This document shows, piece by piece, positions 17,239-26,928 of a DNA stretch of 64,000 nt (within the stretch, counting starts at the first letter, position 1; each line of letters starts with the position of its first letter). The stretch comes from DATMNI01 sp963817515 (GTDB taxonomy: Bacteria; Acidobacteriota; Terriglobia; Bryobacterales; Bryobacteraceae). The stretch covers positions 372,001 through 436,000 of the forward strand of contig CAWFPJ010000014.1 of NCBI GenBank assembly GCA_963817515.1, read 5' to 3'. Below the pieces are notes generated by a model. It was not told where the DNA came from and ran no database searches. It worked only from the letters and a program-made list of their open reading frames with translations. A program made the position numbers and the translations under genes.

Positions 17239-18468
17239 CTACTTGGTCTGAATGTAAACCCCGCTTTGGCTGGGGTTCCCGCCCGCCGTCACCACGAGAC
17301 TATTGGCCCCGCTCGGCGTAAGGGCAGGCACCAGGATGTTGACCTGGTACATACCGACAAGACCGGGAGCGGCGCCGGCATAGGTCACGACTGCGGCGCG
17401 GCCGCCGATAGTGGCCGAGATGGGCAGAGTCGCCAGGGACAATTGGCTTGACGGAGCCAGAGTGCCCTGTGGAATCGCAGGAACCACCGGCCCTAGGCCG
17501 GAAGCCCAGACCTGGATGACGCTCCCGGTTGCCGCCGCCTTATCCGAGCCGTTGATCGAGCCGTCGCCGTTCATCGAACCGTCCTGATTAATTGCTTTGG
17601 CTTGGCCAGCACCTCCAGCTTCATGGGTGAAAACGCCCGGTTTGGATGGAACCACCGGGAGACTGATCACTGTGCTGGACCCGGAAGCGGAAACTACCTG
17701 AACGTGGGCAGTTGAGCCAGGACTGAGGTTGGTTGGCGCCTGTACGGCCACGAGTCTGTCCCCAGCAAAATACAGCGGCGCCGATACTCCGTCGAACGAA
17801 ACAGAGGTCGATCCCAAGCTGGTGGGAAGATTGGCGCCTGATCCCGCCCGGACACCGCCCGCCGAGCCCAGATTGACGCCGAAGATGGCGAGTTGCTCGC
17901 CCGGCGCCACGCTACCACTAACGAGGCTCGCGGTACTAACGATCGTATTGGGACCCATGGTGGGCGGCCCGACAGGGGTGCCGGTGATTGTGATGGAGAA
18001 TCCGGTCAGGTATCCGGTTGTGCCGCTTCCGTTATTCTCGACTGCCAGCTTCCAATAGCCAAAAGCATTCTGGTTCCTCGAGTTAGCTAGTGGCTCATTG
18101 CCCCTGAAGGGTCCCCGCCCGGCCTCCACCGGGCAGAATTCAGAGTAGCGGCTTTGAGTGCTGTCGTCGAATGTGGTGTCGATATTTTGCAACCCGCCGC
18201 AATTCCGTTCCAACAGTTTCGAGCGGGTGCCTTCAGCCGACCACAGAAATACGTTGAGATCGCCGACTCCGCTGAACTGCACTTGAACGGATGCGGTTAC
18301 ATTGGTGATAGAAATGCTTCTCGGCACCAGGATGGTGGCAACAGCCGCGCTGTCCCAGTCGTCTGGATAGACGGGGAGAGGCAATCCTTGGTAACTGTAA
18401 GTGTAGGTCTGAGTTTGGGCGAACGTCAGCGGCGCGAGCGCCACCATAGCGAGCAAAGATTTACGCAT
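17239..18468 (-). CDS. Secreted protein with P-domain-like and TIGR03437 domains
   Basis: 409 aa from the ATG at 18468, behind AAGGAG; the frame is open from 18522 but adds a non-signal leader. A signal peptide (MRKSLLAMVALAPLTFAQ) precedes a jelly-roll of the proprotein-convertase P type (SITNVTASVQVQFSGVGDLN, YWKLAVENNGSGTTGYLTGF), which ends near residue 155. Then follows an IPT-like linker and a C-terminal TIGR03437 domain (SLVSGSVAPGEQLAIFG, VQAPTNLSPGS, VIQVWASGLGPV, PGLVGMYQVNILVP), highly typical of Solibacter relatives. No protease domain is present. It is probably a surface or matrix protein. The gene ends 78 bp from the inverted-repeat border. Confidence 0.8.
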   Translation of the reverse strand: MRKSLLAMVALAPLTFAQTQTYTYSYQGLPLPVYPDDWDSAAVATILVPRSISITNVTASVQVQFSGVGDLNVFLWSAEGTRSKLLERNCGGLQNIDTTFDDSTQSRYSEFCPVEAGRGPFRGNEPLANSRNQNAFGYWKLAVENNGSGTTGYLTGFSITITGTPVGPPTMGPNTIVSTASLVSGSVAPGEQLAIFGVNLGSAGGVRAGSGANLPTSLGSTSVSFDGVSAPLYFAGDRLVAVQAPTNLSPGSTAHVQVVSASGSSTVISLPVVPSKPGVFTHEAGGAGQAKAINQDGSMNGDGSINGSDKAAATGSVIQVWASGLGPVVPAIPQGTLAPSSQLSLATLPISATIGGRAAVVTYAGAAPGLVGMYQVNILVPALTPSGANSLVVTAGGNPSQSGVYIQTK

Positions 18469-18522
18469 GTCGTCAAATATCTCCTTTTCGCTGTAGTCGG
18501 GAGGCAGCGTTTTGCGCTCCAC

Positions 18523-18867
18523 TCGCAGAGAGGATGCCGTTGGTCCGCTCGCGGTTTTAGTTTCTTACGTCGTAAGAGGATTTCAGCCGTGCCCGATGCA
18601 CTCTGATCGTGGTTGGCGAAAACTTACTTGACACATAACCAACTCAGGGAAGGGAGCTTTTGCGCTTGCGGCGCGAACGCTAAGTTCGGCCGGCTGGGAG
18701 CAACCGTAAGCGGCCTGCCCACACTTATCCAATCATTTTGGTGTCACGCTATCTGCGCGCGGATGCCCGCCGCGGTTGCCTCAGTGTCCCAGATCGCTGT
18801 TTGAACGAGTGGCCTTGCCTTCGGTGGCGGACACGAACGCTTCGCGGGACAGGGTCGTGCGATCGTG
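18523..18867. other. Intergenic, with a 13-bp palindrome
   Basis: No credible gene. CTTACG T CGTAAG at 18564-18576 is a perfect dyad about 96 bp before the TIGR03437 gene start and could be an operator for it. Nothing else was recognised. Confidence 0.35.
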
Positions 18868-21510
18868 TTACTCCACAATGAATGAATCCAAGTCTGCGAA
18901 GCAGTCGGCCGCCTTCGGGTTCCTTTGGCCCGTGACGCGGATTTGGATTGTGTGCACGCCAGAACCAAGTCCGTCGTAGCGGGCCCGGCTCTTCCACCGG
19001 GTGTCGGCGGAGTACGGGTCTATACGATCTTTGAGCAAACCGTCCACCAATACATCTACGATGCCGCGATTAAAGGCGCACGTGTAAACGTAGGTGACCG
19101 CGCTTCCATAGAATGCGAGCGAGGCTGTTGCGCCGGGAATGTTCGAGTATGTCAGAGTGTGGCGGTCTGCTTCAAGGAACTGTGTATCGGCCGTCCATGC
19201 GGCGCGCAGACGGATTTGGGGGGCGAAGTCGTCGTAGACGCCGGGAGGGACGGCCGCCGGCGGGGCGTCCGCCTCCGGACTCGAAGACAGCATTTCATCG
19301 CCGGAGCCGGTCAAACGATACAGGCGCGTGCCGTCCGTTGCGCCGACCGGACGGATGCCCCAGGCGCCTGGATGATCACGAAAGTCGTTGGCTGCGAACG
19401 CGCCGGGCGATACCAGCAGAAATCGCACACCGCGTGAGAGCAGCGCTTGTATTGCCGCTCTTCGAAGATCGCTGGTCACGCCAGGCACGATCTCCGACGG
19501 GTGTGCCGTCAAAGTGCGCCATCTGCCGGAGACATCCATTCCCAGCAGCTCCATCCGGGCCCGATGCGAGTCTGGTGCGGTCAAGAGACGCACTTCGTCG
19601 ATTACTTTCGCCGTACTGAAGTCGACATCTATGTACATGCCCGAAGCAGACTCTCGCCACGAGCGCCAACGTGTAACCGGGTTGCCGTCGAAGGCAAGCG
19701 AGACACCCCAGGGGTTGGGCTCTGCGTTCAAACGCCAACTCCCTTCAGGCGGCAGGCGGCTGCCCTGGTCGAAGACCTGGAACTCGGAGGCGCTCCACAT
19801 TTCTCCTTTCGCCTCCGCGGTTTGAACTACCCTTAAACGGCGCAATGGTTGCGAATCAAATCGGAACGCCCACCCACCTTCGGGAAACGATCTCGGATCT
19901 AGCGGCGTGCGCAGGATGTCTGCAAGCACTTCGTTGTCAGCCGCCGTATAGCTTACGAGAATTTGCCGGGTGGTCCAAGCCTCCGCAATCTGTTCGAAGG
20001 CAAATACCCTCTCACCGAGCGGCACCTCCCGCTCGATCATCCGGTCTATCCGGTAGCCGGAGCTATAGCGCTCCAAATATGCTTCCTCCGGTTCGAGACG
20101 GAGCGCAGCCCGGAGGGGAAATGTCGCGAGCCGTGGCGCATAGCTATCGAAAGAGTGGAAGGGTGTTGCGTACCAGGACAAAACCCCGTGCAAAATCGCG
20201 ATCGCAACCAACAGAGGAGCCGGATACCGGAGAGCCAGCGCGAGGGCCAACGCCAAGAGTGGCAATGCCGGCATGAGAAAACGAGTTCCCATATTGGCGA
20301 ACCAAGGAAGTACGAAGATCGCACTCGCCAGCAGGAGCCTGCGCCCTTCCCGCCGGCACAGAGAACACAGTGCCAAAGGCAACAGCAGGAAGACGGGACC
20401 GAGGAAACCTTGCAGCCTTTCGCCTTTCACCGCCAGTTCCCACGGCGCGCTCAGCCAGCTTGTCAAAGTATAGTGCCGGAGATCGAAGCGGTACTGTTCT
20501 TCAAACGAAACATGGACATACGAATTTGGGAAAAGTTGGTTTGCGAAAGGTGCTAAAGGGTTGTGTACGAACATGGCGTTCTTGATCATCCAGGGCAGCA
20601 CGAAAAATGCGGTCAGTGCGAATATCGTGAACAGCGGGCGGAGCAACGGTTTGCGGTACCGGCAGAGTTTCCAGGTAATAAAACCCAGCGCATAGGGAAT
20701 CGCAATGGCGGCGCTGTACTTTGCCGCATAAGAGAAGCCGGCCAAGATGCCGATGGGAATCAGTAGTGAGGGATCCCTTTCCGCATCCCAGATTTGTAAC
20801 AAGTAATACAGCGCGAACACGATTCCCGCCGATGCGACATCGACGTACGCCGAGGTTCCGTCCCAGCCGAAGATTGGCGACGCGAACACGATAAATGCAG
20901 CAGCGGTGGCCGGAAGAGGGAATCCAAAGCGGCGACCATAACTGATCATCATCAATGGCAGGTCGAGCAGGAAAAGAAAGTGGACCATGGACGCGGCGGA
21001 GTGGCCGCCGAGGGACAGCGCCGGCAGGAACAGGAGTCCGATTCCATGGGATAGGCAGGCGTAAAGGTTTTGAGTCTCGTTCTCAAAACCATGTGCCTCC
21101 AGGTAGCGCGTGACGATCGGGATCTGATATGCCGAACCGTCCGGGCTCATCTCGGGAGCCATCGCGTTCACAAGGTACACAGTACCGAATGAGAGGAACA
21201 GCACTCCGAACAGGCATCTCCAGCGGAGAGGAATGCGCTTGATCCCCGTCCACGTGTTGATTCCTCCGGAGACGGCGAAAATCGCGGACAGCAGGGCGAT
21301 CGCGAGGAAAGCGTTTCGCCGCGCCACTCCCAACGAGCACAGGAAAAAGACGATCTGGCTAAAACAGGCCGCGCCGACTACTAGTGCCAGGCCGAGGTGT
21401 TCGATTCGTTCGAATCGAAGGTTGAGCCTTCGAAAGACACATGCTCCGAGGCAAAGAGAGCCGCCGCCGGAGCAGATCGTACCCAGGAGAATGCCGACCA
21501 CGGAGTGCAT
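18868..21510 (-). CDS. Large multispanning GT-C-like glycosyltransferase with C-terminal binding domains
   Basis: 880 aa. Residues 1 to about 450 contain roughly 11-12 membrane helices, with an early periplasmic loop bearing acidic residues (NAMAPEMSPDGSAYQIPIV) and GFSYAAKYSAAIAIPYA, as in GT39/PMT-like GT-C enzymes that use lipid-linked sugars. About 450-600 is a soluble stretch. About 600-690 resembles a discoidin (F5/8 type C) sandwich (VSLAFDGNPVTRWRSW, MYIDVDFSTAKVIDEV). About 770-880 is a further beta-sandwich (TLTYSNIPGATASLAFYGSA, GIVDVLVDGLLKD). The combination suggests a membrane enzyme decorating an exported glycan or protein. The donor and acceptor are unknown. No adjacent sugar genes support a pathway. 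Confidence 0.6.
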   Translation of the reverse strand: MHSVVGILLGTICSGGGSLCLGACVFRRLNLRFERIEHLGLALVVGAACFSQIVFFLCSLGVARRNAFLAIALLSAIFAVSGGINTWTGIKRIPLRWRCLFGVLFLSFGTVYLVNAMAPEMSPDGSAYQIPIVTRYLEAHGFENETQNLYACLSHGIGLLFLPALSLGGHSAASMVHFLFLLDLPLMMISYGRRFGFPLPATAAAFIVFASPIFGWDGTSAYVDVASAGIVFALYYLLQIWDAERDPSLLIPIGILAGFSYAAKYSAAIAIPYALGFITWKLCRYRKPLLRPLFTIFALTAFFVLPWMIKNAMFVHNPLAPFANQLFPNSYVHVSFEEQYRFDLRHYTLTSWLSAPWELAVKGERLQGFLGPVFLLLPLALCSLCRREGRRLLLASAIFVLPWFANMGTRFLMPALPLLALALALALRYPAPLLVAIAILHGVLSWYATPFHSFDSYAPRLATFPLRAALRLEPEEAYLERYSSGYRIDRMIEREVPLGERVFAFEQIAEAWTTRQILVSYTAADNEVLADILRTPLDPRSFPEGGWAFRFDSQPLRRLRVVQTAEAKGEMWSASEFQVFDQGSRLPPEGSWRLNAEPNPWGVSLAFDGNPVTRWRSWRESASGMYIDVDFSTAKVIDEVRLLTAPDSHRARMELLGMDVSGRWRTLTAHPSEIVPGVTSDLRRAAIQALLSRGVRFLLVSPGAFAANDFRDHPGAWGIRPVGATDGTRLYRLTGSGDEMLSSSPEADAPPAAVPPGVYDDFAPQIRLRAAWTADTQFLEADRHTLTYSNIPGATASLAFYGSAVTYVYTCAFNRGIVDVLVDGLLKDRIDPYSADTRWKSRARYDGLGSGVHTIQIRVTGQRNPKAADCFADLDSFIVE

Positions 21511-21614
21511 TGTTATGCGGGATGCAAGTTATCCCTAACATGGGCGTTGAGAGCGCCAGGCCGGAGATCAATCACGACAGATACGGAGATACGCCCACGT
21601 CAACGGTCACCCTA

Positions 21615-23168
21615 TCAGTTCTGTAAGCCGAAAACAACCAATGAATTTCCGGTGCCGACGTACACTCTACCGTTAGCAATTGTTGGCACCGCGAACTTCA
21701 TGAGCAGCCCCGGTGAATCGCGGGCAGAGTTCATTTCGCTGTTATACAGCTCAATTGCCAGATCGGAGGCGTCATAAGCGTGCAGCATTCCGCCGGCGCC
21801 GGCTTCGGCCAGCCAAACGATACCGTTGGCAGACCCATTCGCCGAGATCGCCGGAACAGCACCGGGATAGCCAATTGCGTGTTCAGACTGTGACGACGGA
21901 GACTGGCTGATGCGCGCTTGCGAAATTGAAAATGCTTTGACCCGGTCGTTCGCTGCTGCAAAGTACAAAGTGTCCTTAAAATACGCCGGCCCTCCGAAGA
22001 GAGCGCCGATCGCTCCCTGGATCGACTGTACGATCTGACCGTCGTTGTTCGCTCCATATCGCCCCAGGGAATCGCGATCGAGCAGGTAGATCCGGCCCTC
22101 CTTCCCAGCGCTGACCAACAGGTGCGGGTGGGCGGCACTGCCCACCGTGTCGGGGAGCAGGATCGCTCCGCTCGACCCGAGGTCGATGTCGGCTCTGTCC
22201 AGGTACAGTTGATTGTAAGGTGTGAAGTGATCGACGAGCGTGAGCCCTGGGGAGGAGAGCTTGATCACGCTATCACCTAAGTCCGTGCCACCTCTATCCG
22301 CATCGAAGGCGCCGTTGCCCGAAACTGCATAGATATTTCCTTCAGCATCGGCCGAGGGGGCGGCGCCGCCCATCCAGATAGCTCCTCGATTGGTATTGGG
22401 CGTAGTGTTGAAGACCGACACCTGATGAAGATCCCGGGCGTCGAAGGCAATGATCCATCCGTGATAGGATCTCGCATCGCAATGTGATGCCCAGCCTGTG
22501 TATAAGACGCCATTTAGTAAGAGAAGCCCCGAACGGTTTTTCTGGAAGTAGGGCAGGAATTTGACGGGCGAGGGGGAAAAGAAGTCACCCCCGAATCCGG
22601 GAACGGACGCGGTAACGACCACAGGGCTACCCGGCCGCTCAGTTCCCGTCGCAATATCGAGAGCATGAAGGCGATGGAAGAAGGTTACCTCTCCCTTCGT
22701 TGCTGCTACCACGTAAAGGGTGCCGGTTGATGGATCGATTACTGGTGTGCCGGTAATTCCGATCTCGGGCGATATTGACGCACAATTCATCGCATCCGCG
22801 GCAGTGACCGTAGTCTCGCCAGCCGACGCATCAGTAAGGTTGACGTGCCAAAGTGGCAGTCCGGTCATCCCGGCGCTGGAATCCGCCTCAAACGCGTAGA
22901 CACCATTGTGTTCGGTAGCCACGAAGACGACATTGTGCACGCCCTTGCCTGGGATCGTGACGTTTGGCAAGTACAGGGGTTGCGCATAGATTTGCCCGTC
23001 CACGGGAAAGGAGAACACCTTACCGAACCGTGCCGGATTTACATTAGCCGGCGTTAGGATATTTTCATCAAGGTTGGCCCCTGACCGAGCAAGGCTGTTC
23101 CGATAAGTGACAATACTGACTTGTGCCTGGGCGCTGGCGATCACAAAAAGACAAAGCAAGGCCAACAT
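21615..23168 (-). CDS. Secreted PQQ-type beta-propeller protein
   Basis: 517 aa with signal peptide MLALLCLFVIASAQAQ. Repeated propeller blades include FGKVFSFPVDGQIYAQPLYL, VVFVATEHNGVYAFEADS, GTPVIDPSTGTLYVVAAT, GEGR-like IYLLDRDSLGRYG, and VPTIANGRVYVGTGNSLVVF. The W-motifs of quinoprotein dehydrogenases and a heme site are missing, so it is probably a non-enzymatic or uncharacterised PQQ-like propeller. It stands 105 bp from the membrane protein gene on the same strand. Proteins of this type are common in Acidobacteriota and often surface-exposed. No partner is evident. Confidence 0.75.
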   Translation of the reverse strand: MLALLCLFVIASAQAQVSIVTYRNSLARSGANLDENILTPANVNPARFGKVFSFPVDGQIYAQPLYLPNVTIPGKGVHNVVFVATEHNGVYAFEADSSAGMTGLPLWHVNLTDASAGETTVTAADAMNCASISPEIGITGTPVIDPSTGTLYVVAATKGEVTFFHRLHALDIATGTERPGSPVVVTASVPGFGGDFFSPSPVKFLPYFQKNRSGLLLLNGVLYTGWASHCDARSYHGWIIAFDARDLHQVSVFNTTPNTNRGAIWMGGAAPSADAEGNIYAVSGNGAFDADRGGTDLGDSVIKLSSPGLTLVDHFTPYNQLYLDRADIDLGSSGAILLPDTVGSAAHPHLLVSAGKEGRIYLLDRDSLGRYGANNDGQIVQSIQGAIGALFGGPAYFKDTLYFAAANDRVKAFSISQARISQSPSSQSEHAIGYPGAVPAISANGSANGIVWLAEAGAGGMLHAYDASDLAIELYNSEMNSARDSPGLLMKFAVPTIANGRVYVGTGNSLVVFGLQN

Positions 23169-23671
23169 GATTCGCGGATAACCTCTAAGTACCTGAGGAC
23201 CTGATGCAGGGGCGCCAGCGCTGGCCCTAGAATTTTTTCCCGCGGGCCAGCTAACAGTCAGGAACGTGCGTTGGTGTGTTCAGCGGGATCCGTGGCGCTG
23301 GGCCGAAGGAACCGACGATTAGGTCGGGACGGCCTCAGTTGTATCGAAAGCCGGACGTTATGGGCACGAACGTAGTGCGAATATAAGTGCTTCACAAATA
23401 CGACTCGCCAACTGGAATACACGAGGTTTTCACAGGACCTTAATAGACGGATCATCAGTCGAGGACATTTGACCTCGATTTATCAGGCATGGACAGAAAG
23501 AAGAAAGACTCGCGGCGGACGTTCGGCGGTGTCGCCCCAGAACTCGCGCTTCACGTCTGGCTTGTCTGGCATGAGAGCGGCTTCGGCGCCGTTGAAGCCT
23601 CGTGCCAGCGGAGGCGGCTGCTATGAGTTTGGGCATTCGGGGGCCTCGCATCGCAATATATCGCATCCCCT
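23169..23671. other. Intergenic, no gene recognised
   Basis: About 500 bp between the propeller gene and a porin-like pseudogene. Small open frames here have no homology I recognise and lack ribosome sites. It contains short T/A-rich stretches (TAGAATTTTTTCC near 23230) but no clear promoter pair or terminator. Confidence 0.3.
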
Positions 23672-24414
23672 CTACCCGGTTCCCCAGCGCAGCACCATCC
23701 CCGCGCTCATTTGAAACCGGCGGCCCTGCCGGCCGCCACCGCGCAGGTACTCGAAACGCGCGACGCGAATCGCCAATGCCGGATTGAGCCGATAATCCCG
23801 GCGGTCACTGCCAGCCCGCTGGAGTCTTTCTCCGAAGTGTACTTGCCATGCAGCGTGTAAGACGGCATCGGGTCCGGGTCTTGGTGCGCTTCGAGTGCGC
23901 GCTGCTTCTCGGTCGGATCGAGCCTCTCCTGCGTCAGCTTGATCCCGCCGACCAGTAGATGCGCGAACGGCGACCATTTGCCTCCGGGCGATGGCGTCCA
24001 CCGCGGCCCGGCCTGATAAACGAGCGCGTCGCCGCTCACATTCTCGGCAAGGCCGATCATCTTACAGCCGTTCACGTCGAGCACGATCTGCCAATCCGGC
24101 GCGGCGCGATACGCCCCCTCGGCACCGCCGCCAATGCAGCCGGTCTCGCCGGCCTGCCGCACGCTCGTAGTCGCCGTAAATTCGAAGAGTGAGACGGCGC
24201 GCACCGGCCAGGTCTCCGCAGGCGCGGCGCGGTCCGCCATAGACGCAGTGGGAGTGTAGGTCGACACGCCCGTACGCGAATCGCGATACCACGGCATTCT
24301 CCAATCCATGACATTGGCAAACGAGCACGCCGGATTCATAAACGTCCGCGTCAGGATACGTGCGTAGCGATTGCGAGTGCGTGCTTCGATGCGCTTCACC
24401 ACGAAGCGGTCCAA
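23672..24414 (-). pseudogene. Outer-membrane beta-barrel protein, frameshifted near its C-terminus
   Basis: The frame from 24414 encodes RYARILTRTFMNPACSFANV and WRMPWYRDSR, then alternating barrel strands (VSLFEFTATTSVRQAGET, GAYRAAPDWQIVLDVNGCKM, KWSPFAHLLVGGIKLTQERL). This is an acidobacterial OmpA-like barrel type. It goes out of phase after DSSGLAVTAG; a shift of a few bases near 23800 restores DYRLNPALAIRVARFEYLRG and the closing strand FQMSAGMVLRWGTG, stop at 23672. Upstream of 24414 no signal peptide is found, so the 5' end is also lost. Confidence 0.6.
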
Positions 24415-24423
24415 CCCGGCGAA

Positions 24424-24534
24424 TCCGAACCGCTACTGAAGGATGCGGTGGAGAAGGACGGGGTCAAGGTCGTGGCGGCGGATTACGCTCTGGATTCAGG
24501 GAAAGTCAATCTGCTCGACGCGGCGCGCCCGTAG
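24424..24534 (+). pseudogene. Possible C-terminal fragment of a carbonic anhydrase-like protein
   Basis: The plus strand reads PLLKDAVEKDGVKVVAADYA, then LDSGKVNLLDA and TAG at 24532-24534. The pattern (P-x-L-x-x-A-V-x-x-x-x-V-K-V-V-x-A-x-Y-x-L-x-x-G-K-V) resembles the last helix and strand of beta-carbonic anhydrases. Only about 36 residues survive, with no zinc ligands. The assignment is tentative. It faces the barrel pseudogene head-to-head, so both were probably joined by rearrangement. Confidence 0.3.
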
Positions 24535-25042
24535 TTCCCAATGGCCGGCGTGACATACGAAGAGCGTTGAGTTCTGCCAAGCCCAACTCAAGTTGCCGCC
24601 TCAACCGTCAGTGTCGGGATCTTCCGGCGCGCCATGGTCAGCCCGCCCGCCAGTTCAGCCAGCAGCCGAACGAACCCGAACCTAGCATACTCATGACAGG
24701 CAATCTTCATTTGGAGGATGCGGGCGCCCGATCCGGTGTGCGACCCCGATTTGGAGAAAATCAACTGGAAAAGAGAGTTCTTCGCCTTCCAGCAGTTGGT
24801 TGTTAAGGCTGCCCGTCCACACTCCACCGGGCCAATCCCAACTCGACTTTTCGTGACCATCGGTTCGGCCGGTTAATTACCGAAACCTCACACCCATGAT
24901 GTCAAAACCCGCCTATCCTGCCGTTTTCTGGACAGCAGCCCGAGAAGCGACTTAGAACTTCTACGAATCCGGCAGGTTTGCGGCTGCCATCTTTCACGAG
25001 GGTTTTCGCGCTGTTTGGCCGGGTGAATCTGTTCAAACTGCT
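24535..25042. other. Intergenic, no gene recognised
   Basis: About 500 bp after the carbonic-anhydrase-like fragment. A minus-strand frame at 24588-24860 (90 codons) has no ribosome site and no recognised domain, and is not supported. Confidence 0.3.
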
Positions 25043-25561
25043 TCACACCGCAAGCGGCTGAAGTCCGTATGCGCGTGCAAGGTTATTGATGCCGGTCCGT
25101 AACACCCCCCACAGTCGCGCTGCTTCGGCACCGTAGTTGCCACGCGCCACGACCTGGTTAATTTTCTTTGCGTCCGTCATGACCTGATCCACCTGGACCT
25201 TGGTCTCCATCCAGGTGTCGGTGCCGTCGAACTTGCGCCGAAGCCGGTTGGTCGACCGATTCAGTTCGCCTAACGCCTCGTCCAACTCATCCTTTCGCGC
25301 TTCGGCCGTCGCCTTCTGCGACCCTGTCGCGGTCTTACGCCGGGCGCCTTTCGCTTGAGACTGCGCTGTCGAGCTTGCGGCAGACGCGTTCTCCCCGCGC
25401 CGCTTCAGGTAGTCGCGAAATTCGTCGACGCCGTTCTCCACTTTGGCGATCAGGTTGGCTACCTGCGGTTTGGTCATCGGTTGAGCTACCGCTGGGCCAG
25501 CCGTGAGACCGGCAAAAGCCACCAGCGCCGGCAAGTTCCAGCACGCTTTCAACGACCTCAT
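25043..25561 (-). CDS. Small exported coiled-coil protein (hypothetical)
   Basis: 172 aa with a clear signal peptide (LVAFAGLTAGPAVAQ) and a GAGGAG ribosome site just before the ATG at 25561. The mature protein is helical and charged: VANLIAKVENGVDEFRDYLK, a Lys/Ala/Thr-rich linker (residues about 60-90), then DELDEALGELNRSTNRLRRK and INQVVARGNYGAEAARLWGV. It resembles periplasmic helical-bundle proteins common in soil Acidobacteriota, but I recognise no named family. It stands alone, with no operon partner. Confidence 0.6.
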   Translation of the reverse strand: MRSLKACWNLPALVAFAGLTAGPAVAQPMTKPQVANLIAKVENGVDEFRDYLKRRGENASAASSTAQSQAKGARRKTATGSQKATAEARKDELDEALGELNRSTNRLRRKFDGTDTWMETKVQVDQVMTDAKKINQVVARGNYGAEAARLWGVLRTGINNLARAYGLQPLAV

Positions 25562-25892
25562 AAGAGCCTCCTCAGAATTTGAGTTCGTCGAATCGCTTCA
25601 GGATAGCGACACACGAACTCCATGCCTAGACACGTAAGATGCGGTTCGAAGGCTTAGCGATGTATTTTTCGATGGTGGATTCCGAAATGAGGCGATGGTC
25701 AGTCCTGCCCGGCGGCAATAGCGTTTGGCATGAGCAATCGCATCCGTAGATCGCCGAGTCTTTCACGAAGGTTTTAACTGGACGTGCGAAAGGAAGTCTT
25801 CGATGATATATGTTAACCTCCACGTCCGTGAAGCCGCCTTGATCACCGGCGGCGGCATCGATAACAATTGCTTGAAAGCTTGAGTTCTGCAC
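25562..25892. other. Intergenic, no gene recognised
   Basis: A long minus-strand frame (25626-26219) overlaps this gap, but most of it is antisense to the IS1182-like fragment and has no family features. Nothing else is supported. Confidence 0.3.
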
Positions 25893-26273
25893 TTGAGTTG
25901 TTTGACTAGAATATTGTCTACGGGAAAATTGAGGCGTTTGCTCCTCGGGGAACACGATTTTGACAGATTCGTGGAAGGGAAATGTCAGCGCTTCTATGCA
26001 GCGACGATGGGGCGTCCGGGCTTGGCGCCTGGAATCTATTTTCGACTGCTGCTGGTAGGCTACTTCGAAGGCATCGATAGTGAACGGGGTATCTCGTGGC
26101 GTGCCGGGGACTCGCTGTCCATTCGGGATTTCGTAGGGATTCCGCTGAACGAGGGAACGCCGGACCATACGACGATCACGCGGACGCGGCGACTGATCGA
26201 CGTAGAGACTCATCGGCAAGTGTTTGGCTGGGTATTGAAATCGGGTTCGTCCGGGGAATCTGTGGGTAACTAG
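25893..26273 (+). pseudogene. IS1182-like transposase N-terminal fragment
   Basis: Residues read LLLGEHDFDRFVEGKCQRFY, GRPGLAPGIYFRLLLVGYFE and GISWRAGDSLSIRDFVGIPL, then TPDHTTITRTRRLIDVETHR, the characteristic N-terminal region of IS1182/IS5-group DDE transposases. The first codons are degenerate, with no good ATG, and the frame ends after about 120 residues where roughly 450 are expected. The catalytic core is missing. Confidence 0.75.
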
Positions 26274-26279
26274 CGGATC

Positions 26280-26640
26280 TCAGCGCTGGGATTGAGAGAG
26301 GAAGCGGTGGAACTTGCGGCAGGTGGAGTCGAAGGAGCGCTGCTCGTCTTCCCAGCCGTTGTGAATTAGCGGGCCGCCGTCCTCGTGGATTACATTGCGA
26401 CGAGTTGTTCGGCGGCTACCTTCCTCAGATGAGGGTCTTCGTTCACGTGCGAATGATCTCTCCGCCAAGCAGCCACATATTGTCGACGTGGTTTTGGATG
26501 GTTCTTTTCGACAGGCCGGATCTCGTCCACACCAATGGCGCGAATGGCTCCCAGGACGCGATGCTCCAGCCCCAGGTGACCAGATACGCCACCGCGTCAT
26601 GCACCTCCTCTGCCAATTAGCCCCAATTAGTCGAGTTCCG
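26280..26640 (-). pseudogene. Conserved hypothetical protein, decayed (several frameshifts)
   Basis: Three minus-strand frames give consecutive family-like pieces: LAEEVHDAVAYLVTWGWSIA, LSKRTIQNHVDNMWLLGGEI; then NEDPHLRKVAAEQLV; then HEDGGPLIHNGWEDEQRSFD and STCRKFHRFL with a stop at 26280. A helix-turn-helix-like stretch (LSKRTIQNHVDNMW) is visible. At least two frameshifts and a stop separate the pieces, so the gene is dead. I recall similar small proteins near integrated DNA but cannot name the family. Confidence 0.45.
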
Positions 26641-26928
26641 GACATATCGCGGAACGAAATAAAAACTCTGGTGCCTAACCCACTGCATCATTCGTTTCGC
26701 AAACCGCCCATGCAGACACCGGCTTCCATACGGTTCGGCACGATGCTCGGTGCTGTGGTCCGGGCGGCACGACTATTCAATCCGATGCCGGCATTCCACT
26801 CGTCCGCCTATGCCTCAACCCGAGCTGCCAACAACTGGACACTCAAATCGAGTAGCCAAGGCCGGAGCATAAAGGCCGGGTGGATTCAGCGGATTTTGTC
26901 GGCAGCGCGTAGTAGAAGGAGAGAATGG

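Noticed and set aside
23169..23220. TAACCTCTAAGTACCTGAGG before the propeller gene, reminiscent of the 16-bp regulon motif
   Set aside because: It shares only ACCTGAG and a loose flank with ATTAGGGTTACCTGAG; not enough to count as another site.
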